Shown here one piece after another: positions 17,798-28,724 of a DNA stretch of 64,000 nucleotides. Position 1 is the first letter of the stretch. Each line of letters begins with the position of its first letter. Source of the DNA: Pseudomonas parafulva (lineage in GTDB: Bacteria > Pseudomonadota > Gammaproteobacteria > Pseudomonadales > Pseudomonadaceae); assembly GCF_002021815.1 (NCBI RefSeq), contig NZ_CP019952.1, forward strand, positions 341,001 to 405,000, given 5' to 3'. The position numbers were made by a program, and so were the translations under genes. The notes below the pieces were generated by a model. The model saw only the letters and a program-made list of their open reading frames with translations. It was not told where the DNA came from and made no database searches.

Positions 17798-19618
17798 GTG
17801 ATCGAAAATCTGCGTAACATCGCCATCATCGCCCACGTTGACCATGGTAAAACCACCCTGGTCGACAAACTCCTGCGCCAGTCGGGCACGCTCGAGCGTA
17901 ACGAGCTCAACGACGAGCGCGTGATGGACTCCAACGACCAGGAAAAAGAGCGCGGCATTACCATTCTGGCGAAGAACACCGCCATCAACTGGAACGGCTA
18001 CCACATCAACATCGTCGACACCCCCGGCCACGCCGACTTCGGTGGCGAGGTTGAGCGTGTGATGTCGATGGTCGACTCCGTGCTGCTGCTGGTCGATGCC
18101 CAGGACGGCCCGATGCCACAGACCCGCTTCGTGACCAAGAAGGCGTTCGAAGCTGGCCTCAAGCCAATCGTGGTCATCAACAAGGTCGACCGTCCGGGCG
18201 CGCGTCCTGACTGGGTTCTGGACCAGATCTTCGATCTGTTCGACAATCTGGGCGCCACCGATGAGCAGCTGGACTTCAAAGTCGTCTACGCCTCGGCCCT
18301 GAACGGCATCGCCGGCCTGGACCACACCGATATGGCCGAAGACATGACCCCGCTGTATCAGTCGATCATCGACAACGTACCTGCGCCTTCGGTTGACCGT
18401 GACGGCCCGTTCCAGATGCAAATCTCGGCACTGGACTATAACAGCTTCCTCGGCGTGATCGGCGTTGGCCGCATCGCCCGTGGTCGCGTCAAGCCCAACA
18501 CCCCGGTTGTCGCCATCGACACCAACGGCAAGAAGCGTAACGGTCGTATCCTGAAGCTGATGGGCCACCACGGTCTGCACCGCGTCGACGTTGAAGAAGC
18601 CCAGGCTGGCGACATCGTCTGCATCAGCGGTTTCGACGAGCTGTTCATCTCCGACACCCTGTGTGACCCAACCGCGGTCGAGGCGATGAAGCCACTGACC
18701 GTTGACGAGCCAACCGTATCCATGACCTTCCAGGTCAACGATTCGCCGTTCTGCGGCAAGGAAGGCAAGTTCGTCACCAGCCGGAACATCAAGGACCGTC
18801 TGGACAAGGAACTGCTGTACAACGTGGCCCTGCGCGTTCAGGAAACCGATTCCCCTGACAAGTTCAAGGTATCGGGCCGTGGCGAGCTGCACCTGTCGGT
18901 ACTGATCGAAACCATGCGTCGCGAAGGCTTCGAGATGGCTGTGGGCCGTCCGGAAGTGATCATTCGTGAAGTCGACGGCGTCAAGCAAGAGCCGTTCGAA
19001 AACGTCACCATCGACATCCCTGAAGAATCCCAGGGCAAGGTCATGGAAGAGATGGGCCTGCGTAAGGGCGACCTGACCAACATGGTTCCGGATGGCAAAG
19101 GCCGTGTGCGCCTTGAGTACAACATCCCGGCCCGTGGCCTGATCGGTTTCCGTAACCAGTTCCTGACCCTGACCAACGGTGCAGGCATCCTGACCTCGAT
19201 CTTCGATCGCTACGACACCATGAAGTCGGGCCAGATGTCCGGCCGTCTGAACGGTGTCCTGGTATCGGTCGAGACCGGCAAGGCCCTGACCTACTCCCTG
19301 GAAACCCTGCAGGCGCGCGGCAAGCTGTTCGTCGAGCACGGTCAGGAAATCTACGGTGGTCAGATCATCGGCCTGAACAGCCGCGACAACGACCTGGGCG
19401 TGAACCCGACCAAAGGCAAGAAGCTCGACAACATGCGTGCTTCGGGCAAGGACGAAGTCATCGCCCTGGTTCCGCCAGTTCGCCACACCCTGGAACAGGC
19501 CCTGGAATTCATCCAGGACGACGAGCTGTGCGAAGTCACGCCTAAGTCGATCCGTCTGCGCAAGAAGATCCTGGACGAAGGCGAGCGTACCCGCGCGGCC
19601 AAGAAAGCCAAGAACTGA
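17798..19618 (+). CDS. typA: Ribosome-associated GTPase TypA/BipA
   Basis: A 606-residue translational GTPase of the EF-G/LepA family that acts on ribosomes, especially 50S assembly and stress or low-temperature growth. G motifs are AHVDHGKT (G1), RGITI (G2), DTPGHADF (G3) and NKVDR (G4), followed by the EF-Tu-like domain 2, EF-G-like domains and the BipA-specific C-terminal domain ending in RAAKKAKN. Translation starts at a GTG at 17798, which places the conserved [17 protein letters not shown] right after the start. It is followed by a strong terminator that also occurs as a second copy 2.36 kb downstream. Confidence 0.97.
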   Translation: MIENLRNIAIIAHVDHGKTTLVDKLLRQSGTLERNELNDERVMDSNDQEKERGITILAKNTAINWNGYHINIVDTPGHADFGGEVERVMSMVDSVLLLVDAQDGPMPQTRFVTKKAFEAGLKPIVVINKVDRPGARPDWVLDQIFDLFDNLGATDEQLDFKVVYASALNGIAGLDHTDMAEDMTPLYQSIIDNVPAPSVDRDGPFQMQISALDYNSFLGVIGVGRIARGRVKPNTPVVAIDTNGKKRNGRILKLMGHHGLHRVDVEEAQAGDIVCISGFDELFISDTLCDPTAVEAMKPLTVDEPTVSMTFQVNDSPFCGKEGKFVTSRNIKDRLDKELLYNVALRVQETDSPDKFKVSGRGELHLSVLIETMRREGFEMAVGRPEVIIREVDGVKQEPFENVTIDIPEESQGKVMEEMGLRKGDLTNMVPDGKGRVRLEYNIPARGLIGFRNQFLTLTNGAGILTSIFDRYDTMKSGQMSGRLNGVLVSVETGKALTYSLETLQARGKLFVEHGQEIYGGQIIGLNSRDNDLGVNPTKGKKLDNMRASGKDEVIALVPPVRHTLEQALEFIQDDELCEVTPKSIRLRKKILDEGERTRAAKKAKN

Positions 19619-19632
19619 GTTAGCTCAGGCTC

Positions 19633-19692
19633 AATGAAAACGCCCCCGGTCGAAAGGCCGGGGGCGTTTTTTTATGTCCAATTCTGAGTCAA
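19633..19692 (+). repeat. Direct repeat copy 1 (typA terminator and flank)
   Basis: These 60 bases, from AATGAAAACGCCCCCG to GAGTCAA, recur at 21995-22053 with only scattered changes. They contain the typA terminator. The two copies bracket the oxygenase cassette, suggesting segmental duplication or insertion at the terminator. Bases 19693-19972 beyond it are AT-rich and hold no recognisable gene. Confidence 0.75.
19637..19673 (+). terminator. Rho-independent terminator of typA
   Basis: A perfect 13-bp stem AAAACGCCCCCGG / CCGGGGGCGTTTT is followed by a run of seven T, 18 bases after the typA stop. Confidence 0.93.
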
Positions 19693-19972
19693 TGCAAAAA
19701 TAGGTGTTGCCTTTGATGTCTCGCGTGCGCTGTTCTTTTATCTTTATGCTCAGAAAATACTTATGACAACGGTAGGCGTTTAGGTAGGTGTCAGACCGAA
19801 AAATTAGTTTTATGCAGTGGAATACAGAAATCGTTATTAGAACCAAATACTCTATCTCAGCTAGGGTAAGGTAAAGGCAGCCGCTGAGTACCTGCTTCCA
19901 TGTGTGCGAAAGTCTAGAGGTGTTTTAGCTTACAGTCTCCAATCGCTAATTTGAGATCAGGAGATTGAAATC

Positions 19973-20557
19973 ATGGCGGCATTGAATGTTTGCAAAGATA
20001 TCTGTGTGATTGATAATGGCATAACGGACGAAGAGCACACGAAAATACTCAAGCTCCTCACTGGCGCAACGTGGCGTTATGGCTGGCCCTATCCTTATGC
20101 TCCCCTTGATCGGCCATGTTGGCATAGTTTTATTGCTGGTACTCGCAGGAACGAGTTGGAAGATTGTGAACAAGAATTACGAGAGCGAACAGACTGGGGT
20201 TTCCTGGCGGATATCTGGGCGCGTATCAAAGCTGCGCACATGCCCTCGGCGACACTGTTAGGTGTGTACGCCAATGGTCAAACCAGCAGTCAGGATGGTC
20301 CTATTCATCGTGACAATACAGTCGAGGCACCAGGGAAAACCGTAATGCTGTTCTGCAGTGAGTACTGGGCCACTTGCTGGGGCGGGGAGTTGGTGTTCTA
20401 CGACGCTGACAAAGAAAGTATCGTCCTGTCGATACAGCCCAAGCCGAGGCGGGTTGTCGTTTTCAATGGGGAAGTGCCGCATGCCGCTCGGGCACCTGGT
20501 GTGAGTTGTAACCGGCTACGTATGAGCATCGCCTTCAAGACCCTGATAAGGGAGTAG
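19973..20557 (+). CDS. 2OG-Fe(II) oxygenase, prolyl-4-hydroxylase-like
   Basis: A 194-residue protein with the jelly-roll iron site of 2-oxoglutarate/Fe(II) dioxygenases: His112 and Asp114 in HRDN, His170 in EVPHAA, and Arg181 or Arg183 as the 2OG-binding arginine. Strands such as TVMLFCSEYW, GGELVFYD and RRVVVFNG flank the site in the usual order. It would hydroxylate a protein or small molecule using 2OG and O2. An AGGAGA ribosome site at 19959-19964 supports the ATG at 19973. It is immediately followed, after 6 bases, by a gene whose product has a Gly/Pro-rich tail, a conceivable hydroxylation substrate. Base composition is more AT-rich than the flanking housekeeping genes, pointing to horizontal acquisition. 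Substrate unknown. Confidence 0.75.
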   Translation: MAALNVCKDICVIDNGITDEEHTKILKLLTGATWRYGWPYPYAPLDRPCWHSFIAGTRRNELEDCEQELRERTDWGFLADIWARIKAAHMPSATLLGVYANGQTSSQDGPIHRDNTVEAPGKTVMLFCSEYWATCWGGELVFYDADKESIVLSIQPKPRRVVVFNGEVPHAARAPGVSCNRLRMSIAFKTLIRE

Positions 20558-20563
20558 CGAAAG

Positions 20564-21364
20564 ATGGCCAAAACACTAGAAATTATCTTGGGCTACGTTG
20601 AGAAACCGGTGGCAGTGGGTGCAGCATCTACTTCCCTGACGGATCAGTACAATAGCGACAAGTCAGGGTTTGCTCTCGTGAACCAGAGTGCCCAGGCTGG
20701 CGCTGCGGTCGCAGGTGTAACATCAATTGTGAAACTGACTGCGGGTTTTACGCCCTTTCTCAATATCAAGGCTAATACGCTTGCGGCGACTACAGTATTT
20801 CTAAAAATTACTGCTCAGTACAAAACTGACAAGAATTTTGACAAAGGTGACGTCCTGAGCCTTGTTGGGAATGTTGCGGGGATTGTCGGTAGCGTAAGCC
20901 TGCTCGCTGGAGCTGGCACTCCCGCAGCCATTTTTACTGCTGTAGGCGTTGGAGCTAATGCGTTGGGGATTCTGAATTCCGATGCGGCAAAAAATTTGTA
21001 TCACTCTTTAATCGCCCCTGTCCTGCAAAAGCATTTCGTTGCAAACACGAATGCCATCTATCCTGATTATTGGGTGGCTCCGGATTTTGCCCTTGCATCC
21101 CTCGCCCAAGTCAGCGCAATCTATGCGGGTCGAGTTGCGGTAGCCCATTGGAATTCGGACACGCAGAGCGTAGTGGCTGGAAGTGATCATTTGCATCTCT
21201 ATCAAATATCTGCGGGTGGCGGGGGTGGGTATTTTGAGCCGGATGGTGGGGGTGGGCCTATCATATTTCCATTGCCGGAGTACCCTGGGTGGAGTGTTGA
21301 TATAGGTCCTATAGAAATTGTTCCGCCTGGGGGAGGACTAGGTGGAGTTGATAGATACCATTGA
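20564..21364 (+). CDS. Unknown protein with hydrophobic core and Gly/Pro-rich tail
   Basis: A 266-residue protein of no function I can name. It begins without a signal peptide (MAKTLEIILGYVEKPV), has a strongly hydrophobic Gly/Ala-rich stretch at about 97-137 (LSLVGNVAGIVGS, LLAGAGTP, FTAVGVGANALGIL) that could form a membrane-inserting helical hairpin, and ends with a Gly/Pro-rich tail at 217-261 containing GGGGG, PDGGGGP and VPPGGGLGG. The shape resembles some pore-forming or effector proteins, but that is inference. It starts 6 bases after the oxygenase and is followed by a two-TM membrane protein that could be its partner or immunity protein. A frameshifted paralogue remnant lies at 22202-22333, so the family is duplicated here. 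Confidence 0.6.
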   Translation: MAKTLEIILGYVEKPVAVGAASTSLTDQYNSDKSGFALVNQSAQAGAAVAGVTSIVKLTAGFTPFLNIKANTLAATTVFLKITAQYKTDKNFDKGDVLSLVGNVAGIVGSVSLLAGAGTPAAIFTAVGVGANALGILNSDAAKNLYHSLIAPVLQKHFVANTNAIYPDYWVAPDFALASLAQVSAIYAGRVAVAHWNSDTQSVVAGSDHLHLYQISAGGGGGYFEPDGGGGPIIFPLPEYPGWSVDIGPIEIVPPGGGLGGVDRYH

Positions 21365-21407
21365 AGTGCTTCAATAGTCTGTTTGTTAAGCGTAATGGGA
21401 GGAGCGT

Positions 21408-21956
21408 GTGCATTCTTTTTCCGGTTTCGTTAAACTGCTCAAGTCGTCCTCTCCATTAAAGTGCGCCCAATTGCTCACGGTTGTTGTGGTTACGATGCTG
21501 GCAGGTGTTGCGCTTTATTTAAGTCAATTGATGGTTTATACAGCTCCAGATGCGTCTAGATTGATGGTCATAGAGGGAAGGGTGTCCGGTTATCCGGACA
21601 GCTGGGAGCATAATCGTTCGCTGGTGCATTTTGGCGTAGCGTACAAACTGGATGGGAAGCGTGAGGGTAAACCTATCTATACCTATCGGGAGCTGTATGA
21701 GGCGTCGAGGCTTCGTATCAACACAAAAGTTGTTCTCACGGTAGAGCGTGTGGATGAAGGCAGCAGGGTGCGTGAACTTGCCACATTGGACGGACGAATA
21801 CTCTACGACGATCGGCTTGGTCAACAGGTCGTGCTTTGGAATAACGAATCGATTCGATCCACGGTAATTTTGGGTTGCTTGGCATCAATAGGAACTGCCG
21901 TAGCTGCGGTCGTCATGCTTGCACGTCATCAGCGCGGGATGGGCCTTCAGAGTTGA
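21408..21956 (+). CDS. Two-TM membrane protein of unknown function (DUF3592-like shape)
   Basis: A 182-residue protein with membrane segments at about 20-42 and 150-172, and a periplasmic or extracytoplasmic beta-rich region between them (MVIEGRVSGYPDS, VHFGVAYKLDG, KVVLTVERVDEGSRV). The layout, a beta domain between two helices, is like DUF3592-type proteins, although I cannot confirm membership. Translation probably starts at the GTG at 21408 after a GGGAGGAG ribosome site. It is on the same strand as the Gly/Pro-tailed gene, 43 bases downstream, and ends just before the second copy of the typA-type terminator. An immunity-like or anchor role for the cassette is a guess. Confidence 0.6.
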   Translation: MHSFSGFVKLLKSSSPLKCAQLLTVVVVTMLAGVALYLSQLMVYTAPDASRLMVIEGRVSGYPDSWEHNRSLVHFGVAYKLDGKREGKPIYTYRELYEASRLRINTKVVLTVERVDEGSRVRELATLDGRILYDDRLGQQVVLWNNESIRSTVILGCLASIGTAVAAVVMLARHQRGMGLQS

Positions 21957-21994
21957 CTTGGATTCTGGGCCATTTTCGCTCCTCCTGCAGGTGT

Positions 21995-22053
21995 AATGAA
22001 AACGCCCCCGTTCGAAAGACCGGGGGCATTTTGTTTGTCCAGTTTCAAGTCAA
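21995..22053 (+). repeat. Direct repeat copy 2, with terminator hairpin
   Basis: This is the second copy of the 60-base typA-terminator segment. The hairpin AAAACGCCCCCG / CGGGGGCATTTT at 21999-22032 keeps all but one pair and is followed by TTTG, so it probably terminates the cassette. Copies at 19633 and 21995 are in the same orientation. Bases 22054-22201 contain no gene; the end may include decayed oxygenase codons. Confidence 0.75.
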
Positions 22054-22201
22054 CCCGTGGATAACATGCCGAGGCATGAGTGGCCATTTCCCTCTATTCG
22101 ACGTTTTGAAGGTGCTTCAGGTTTCAATAGCTATTCGCGGACTTCACGACTAAGACTGGTGTCATGGCAGTGAAAATATCCTGATTGAGGCGTAACAAAA
22201 G

Positions 22202-22333
22202 ATGGCCGCAACGCTGGAAATTATCATGGGTTACATCACGTCGGCGGCGGAGCTGCTACCTCCCTGGTTGTCAATCACGACAGCGAAAAGCTGAGGCTCG
22301 CGCTGGTCGATCAAAACGCCCAGGCCGAATCCA
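22202..22333 (+). pseudogene. Frameshifted remnant of the Gly/Pro-tailed protein gene
   Basis: The first codons (MAATLEIIMGYIT) match the start of the gene at 20564 (MAKTLEIILGYVE). After a frameshift near 22248 the similarity continues in another frame: GAATSLVVNHDSEKLRLALVDQ against GAASTSLTDQYNSDKSGFALVN, then AQA. Similarity stops near 22330, so only about 45 of 266 codons remain. The 25 bases before the ATG also resemble those before 20564. It is a dead, truncated second copy. Confidence 0.75.
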
Positions 22334-22394
22334 CAGTCAGCAGTGGAAACCTGTGGGGGCAGGCTTACGGTGAGAGGTCGGCGTATGCAACGGA

Positions 22395-22799
22395 TTACCG
22401 CCCAACCACCTTCGGCTTGTACGCACAATACCCCGGCCGTGGCCCGACCTTCGGATGGTTGCGGCAGGTGTCGGGGCGCTTGTCATAAATGGTGCACAGC
22501 CGGCTCTTACGATCCAGATACATGCAATCGTCGTTGCTCATGCGCGTCAGGGTGAAGATGCCTGACTTCTGGTTGAAGCGCTCGATGATGCCTTCTTTCT
22601 GCAAGCGCTTGGCCACGTTTTTGGGCGGCTCGTCTTTTTCGAATTCATCCACCACGCCGATGCGGATCAGGTCCTTGATCTTGACCTCCACCGGCAAGGT
22701 GCAGCAAGTTGAGTGGCAGCCGCCGCACATGTGGCTGGCATAGCGCTGCCAAGTCTCCAGGCGGTCGACTTCGGCAGCGGCGATCAGGGTCGTTTTCAT
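22395..22799 (-). CDS. YkgJ-family cysteine cluster protein
   Basis: A 134-residue cytosolic protein of the CxxCxxxCC cluster family (YkgJ/UPF0153): the N-terminal CGGCHSTCC and the C-terminal CMYLDRKSRLCTIYDKRPDTCRNHP and YCAY motifs together provide a set of cysteines likely to bind Zn or an Fe-S cluster. The molecular function of the family is not established. The ATG at 22799 is the natural start. The gene converges on the accessory cassette and is divergent from glgP, with 185 bases between. Confidence 0.88.
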   Translation of the reverse strand: MKTTLIAAAEVDRLETWQRYASHMCGGCHSTCCTLPVEVKIKDLIRIGVVDEFEKDEPPKNVAKRLQKEGIIERFNQKSGIFTLTRMSNDDCMYLDRKSRLCTIYDKRPDTCRNHPKVGPRPGYCAYKPKVVGR

Positions 22800-22984
22800 C
22801 GTTTTATGAGGTGGATCACGGTGTAGGGCGCGCGATAATACCGGAATTGTTCAATTTATGAACAATTTTATGACCGGTTGCACGCTGCCGCGCAAATACT
22901 CGAACACTGGTGATTGCGGCCGGTCGAAGCGTCTAGGCTCAACATTTGCCTTCTGCTTTTGTCCACTTGCCCCGAGGATGACGC

Positions 22985-25435
<2,451 letters not shown>

Positions 25436-25675
25436 CACAGGGACGGCCAGGGGGGCACCGCTCTGGCTCGTCAGCGTTGCCATCTGTAGCGAGCACAGGC
25501 TGGCCGGCGCCAGGATGGGGCCGGCAGCCCGGTGCCCGACCGTCGGCCTGGCGAGCGCTGAACTCCCGATCCATTGTGCCGTCTGACAGCCGTGGCGAGT
25601 CTCATCGCTCGCTAGCCCGCCGCTCTCCCTGTAAACTGCGTGGGTTTTCCATCCCCAATCCTGTTGGAGCCATAC

Positions 25676-26686
25676 ATGTCCCGCGTTACCCTTAGTCGCT
25701 ATCTGATTGAGCAGACCCGCAGCAACAATACCCCTGCCGATCTGCGCTTCCTGATCGAAGTGGTGGCGCGTGCGTGCAAGGAAATCAGCCACCACGTGTC
25801 CAAGGGCGCCCTTGGCGGCGTGCTGGGCAGCATGGGCACCGAAAACGTCCAGGGCGAAGTTCAGAAGAAGCTGGACGTGATCTCCAATGACATCCTGCTC
25901 GAAGCCAACGAGTGGGGCGGTCATCTGGCCGGCATGGCGTCCGAAGAAATGGACAATGCCTACCAGATTCCGGGTCGCTACCCCAAAGGTGCCTACCTGC
26001 TGGTCTTCGACCCGCTGGACGGCTCCTCCAACATTGATGTCAACGTGTCGGTCGGCACCATCTTCTCGGTACTGCGTTGCCCCAACGAGTACCTGAGCCA
26101 GAACGAAACCCTGAACGAAAATGCCTTCCTGCAGCCGGGTACCGAGCAGGTGGCGGCCGGCTATGCCATCTATGGCCCGCAAACCATGCTGATCCTGACC
26201 CTGGGCAACGGCGTCAAGGGCTTCACCCTGGATCGCGAATTGGGCAGCTTCGTGCTGACTCACGAGAACATCAGTATTCCGGAAACCACCGCCGAATTCG
26301 CCATCAACATGTCCAACCAGCGTCACTGGGAAGCCCCGGTACAGCGCTACGTGGGCGAGTTGCTGGCAGGCGAGACCGGCCCGCTGAAAAAGAACTACAA
26401 CATGCGTTGGATCGCCTCGATGGTGGCCGACGTACACCGTATTCTGACCCGTGGCGGCCTGTTCATGTACCCGCGCGATGCCCGTGAGCCGAGCAAGCCG
26501 GGCAAGCTGCGCCTGATGTATGAGGCCAACCCGATGTCGTTCATCATCGAACAGGCCGGTGGCGCGTCCACCAACGGTTACGACCGCATCCTCGACATTC
26601 AGCCAGAAAGCCTGCACCAGCGCGTGTCGGTGATCCTGGGCTCGAAGGAAGAGGTCGAGCGCGTCACCGCCTACCACAAGGAGTAA
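25676..26686 (+). CDS. fbp: Fructose-1,6-bisphosphatase class I
   Basis: A 336-residue gluconeogenic enzyme that hydrolyses fructose-1,6-bisphosphate to fructose-6-phosphate. The metal-binding signature [12 protein letters not shown], the substrate-binding RYVGELLAG and [11 protein letters not shown] segments and the C-terminal [11 protein letters not shown] are all typical of class I. The ATG at 25676 follows a TTGGAGCC ribosome site and starts the conserved [13 protein letters not shown]. It is followed after 3 bases by the DUF924 gene, indicating an operon. It is essential for growth of Pseudomonas on organic acids or amino acids, in keeping with the nearby hut genes. Confidence 0.97.
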   Translation: MSRVTLSRYLIEQTRSNNTPADLRFLIEVVARACKEISHHVSKGALGGVLGSMGTENVQGEVQKKLDVISNDILLEANEWGGHLAGMASEEMDNAYQIPGRYPKGAYLLVFDPLDGSSNIDVNVSVGTIFSVLRCPNEYLSQNETLNENAFLQPGTEQVAAGYAIYGPQTMLILTLGNGVKGFTLDRELGSFVLTHENISIPETTAEFAINMSNQRHWEAPVQRYVGELLAGETGPLKKNYNMRWIASMVADVHRILTRGGLFMYPRDAREPSKPGKLRLMYEANPMSFIIEQAGGASTNGYDRILDIQPESLHQRVSVILGSKEEVERVTAYHKE

Positions 26687-26689
26687 GTC

Positions 26690-27286
26690 ATGCTCGCACC
26701 TTGGCAGCCTTTGCTGGAATGGTGGTTCGGTTGGGGCACCAGTGCCCAGGCCGTGGCTGACGAGAAGAGCGCCCAATGGTTCGGCAAGCATCACGACGCC
26801 GAGGCTCAGGCGCTGTTCGGTGAGCTTGTAGAACAGGCGTTGGCTGGCGGGCTAGACGAGTGGCAGCAAAGCCCTCAGGGCTGGCTCGGGCTTCTGCTTC
26901 TGCTCGATCAGTTGCCACGCATGATCTACCGCGACACGCCGCGTGCGTTCGAAGGTGATCGGCGTGCGCAAGTGGTTGCCCTGCAAGGGTTGCAGAAGGA
27001 CTGGGATTACCAGTTGCTCCCGATCCAGCGGGTATTCGTGCTGCTGGTGCTCGAACATGCCGAAGTGCTGGACTGGCAGAACATGTCCGTCGAGCGCTAC
27101 CAGGTGCTGCTCGATGAGCAGCCTGAAGCCAACCGTCGGTTGTTCGAAGGTTTTCTGGATTATGCCCAGCAGCACCAGCGGGTGATCGAGCGGTTCGGCC
27201 GGTTCCCGCACCGCAACCTGGTGTTGGACAGGCCAAGTACCAGTGAAGAAATGGACTTTCTGCTCGAGCCCGGTTCCAGGTTCTGA
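26690..27286 (+). CDS. DUF924 family protein
   Basis: A 198-residue all-helical cytosolic protein of the DUF924 (tetratricopeptide-like) family. Family motifs are WFGKHHDAE near the N-terminus, LGLLLLLDQLPRMIYRDTPRAFEGD in the middle, and FLDYAQQHQRVIERFGRFPHRN near the end. No activity is established for the family. It starts 3 bases after the fbp stop and so is probably co-transcribed and co-regulated with fbp. Confidence 0.9.
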   Translation: MLAPWQPLLEWWFGWGTSAQAVADEKSAQWFGKHHDAEAQALFGELVEQALAGGLDEWQQSPQGWLGLLLLLDQLPRMIYRDTPRAFEGDRRAQVVALQGLQKDWDYQLLPIQRVFVLLVLEHAEVLDWQNMSVERYQVLLDEQPEANRRLFEGFLDYAQQHQRVIERFGRFPHRNLVLDRPSTSEEMDFLLEPGSRF

Positions 27287-27353
27287 AGCGGCGTTGTGCG
27301 TCCAATGCCTGAGGCCGCCCTTCATGGGCTAATGCGATTGACTTGAAACCGTT

Positions 27354-27593
27354 GGGGCCGCTGTGCGGCCCATCGCGGCCGGTCCGGCGCCCCGGCGAGG
27401 CCTCTCCTACACCAACCACGTAGCGCCTGAATTGACGGGTTCGCAGCTGGGGCCGCTTTACGGCCAGTCTGGCTACCGGTAAAGCCGGTCCCACCACGTT
27501 CTGCGGCCTCGCCTATTCAGGCATCACGCGGTCAGTGTAGGAGCGGCCTCGCCGGGGCGCCGGACCGGCCGCGATGGGCCGCACAGCGGCCCC
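27354..27593. repeat. Long inverted repeat (58-bp arms)
   Basis: The left arm 27354-27411 (GGGGCCGCTGTGCGGCCC to CTCCTACAC) and right arm 27536-27593 are reverse complements over 58 bases with one mismatch seen. About 124 bases lie between them and contain another GC-rich palindrome-like element (CCGGTAAAGCCGG). This fits the REP/REPIN-type intergenic repeats of Pseudomonas. The rest of the 27287-27797 gap holds no recognisable gene. Confidence 0.85.
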
Positions 27594-27797
27594 AGTGGTG
27601 TCCGCTATTTCAGGCCCAGCCCAAGCATATAAAACCCCATACAGAACACACCCATCCCCCGGAGGCTCATTCGAATAAGCCGTTTTCCCGATCAGCGGTA
27701 GCAGTCATGGGCAGGCCCACCAGGGAACCTGGGAGGCATTTTCCCGTCGAAGGGCACTGCAGGCCACTCGCCTGCTCCCTCGTTCAGGAGTGTCTTC

Positions 27798-28052
27798 ATG
27801 TCGTTGCGTTCCCTCGCCCTGTTGTCGCTGTGTGTCGTGCTTGTCGCCTGCAGCAAGATCAATCAGGAAAACTATTCCAAACTCAAGGCTGGCATGAGCA
27901 AGGCCGACGTCGAGCAATTGCTCGGCACGCCAACCGAGTGCTCGGGCGCTTTGGGCATGAGCAGTTGCACGTGGGGGGACGAACGTAGCTTCATCAGCGT
28001 GCAGTACGCGTCGAACAAAGTCTTGATGTATTCCGGGCAGGGCCTCAAATGA
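27798..28052 (+). CDS. Small SmpA/OmlA (BamE-like) lipoprotein
   Basis: An 84-residue lipoprotein. The signal peptide ends with a lipobox VVLVAC, giving a lipidated Cys at residue 18. The mature part KLKAGMSKADVEQLLGTPTEC resembles the beta-alpha motif of the SmpA/OmlA (BamE-like) fold, much shorter than BamE itself. The function is unknown; envelope location is inferred from the lipobox. A CAGGAG ribosome site precedes the ATG at 27798. It overlaps the lipocalin gene by four bases (ATGA), so the two are co-translated. Confidence 0.8.
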   Translation: MSLRSLALLSLCVVLVACSKINQENYSKLKAGMSKADVEQLLGTPTECSGALGMSSCTWGDERSFISVQYASNKVLMYSGQGLK

Positions 28053-28621
28053 GGGCTGTCGGTCTGCTGTTGGGCCTGTGCCTAACCCTCTTGCTCGGCG
28101 GGTGCGCGGGGTCGATGAATGACCCGCTTGCACCGAAAACCGCAGGGCAGGTTGATCTCAAGCGTTATCAGGGCAAGTGGTACGAGCTTGCACGCTTGCC
28201 CATGCGCTATCAGGCCGGCTGCGAACAGTCCGAGGCGCATTACAACCTACGGCCCGACGGGTCGTTCGGTCTGCTGAACCGCTGCCGCACCCTGGGTGAC
28301 GAGTGGTTGCGTGCCGAGGGCCGCGCCTATATCGAGGCGCCAGGTCATACCGACAGGCTGTGGGTCGAGTTCGATAACTGGTTCACACGGCTGGTCCCGG
28401 GCGTTGCCAGGGGCGAATACTGGATCTTGTACGTGGACGAGCGGTACCGCACCGCGGTCGTCGGCAGCCCGGACCGCAAATACTTGTGGATTCTGTCACG
28501 CACGCCCAGCTTGCCGGCCTGGGAGCGCGAGCACTTGCTGGCCAAGGCTCGCCAGCAGGGCTACGACACCAGCCGGTTGATTTGGCGAGCTTCCGATCAG
28601 CAGATCGTCAAGATGCACTGA
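28049..28621 (+). CDS. Outer-membrane lipoprotein lipocalin (Blc-like)
   Basis: A 190-residue lipoprotein with signal peptide and lipobox LLGGC (Cys near residue 18), followed by a lipocalin domain: KRYQGKWYELARLP is the signature GxW motif, with NRCRTL, FDNWFTRLVPG and YWILYVDERYRTAVVGSPDRKYLWILSRTP strands and a C-terminal helix. Bacterial lipocalins bind lipids such as lysophospholipids at the outer membrane and are linked to envelope stress. The start overlaps the upstream small lipoprotein gene, and the downstream hutF converges. Confidence 0.9.
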   Translation: MRAVGLLLGLCLTLLLGGCAGSMNDPLAPKTAGQVDLKRYQGKWYELARLPMRYQAGCEQSEAHYNLRPDGSFGLLNRCRTLGDEWLRAEGRAYIEAPGHTDRLWVEFDNWFTRLVPGVARGEYWILYVDERYRTAVVGSPDRKYLWILSRTPSLPAWEREHLLAKARQQGYDTSRLIWRASDQQIVKMH

Positions 28622-28724
28622 GGACGTTGCAGGCGTGGTGGGCCGAAAGGAACGTCAAGCCTACCGGGTTCTCCTGTACTGCCTCAGCTTGAATCGCGGT
28701 CGCCACTACGCGGCCTCGATCCCT

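Noticed and set aside
16145..19486. 1,113-codon open frame antisense to thiI and typA
   Set aside because: It is the mirror of strongly conserved genes in high-GC DNA and has no recognisable domain; similar antisense frames at 3811-5334, 6791-8287, 24896-26794, 30898-33282 and 56471-58219 have the same cause.
19631..19846. Small minus-strand frame after typA
   Set aside because: It ends inside the typA terminator, has no ribosome site and no similarity I recognise.
27707..27988. 93-codon frame overlapping the small BamE-like lipoprotein gene
   Set aside because: It is out of frame with a convincing lipoprotein gene that has a lipobox and ribosome site.
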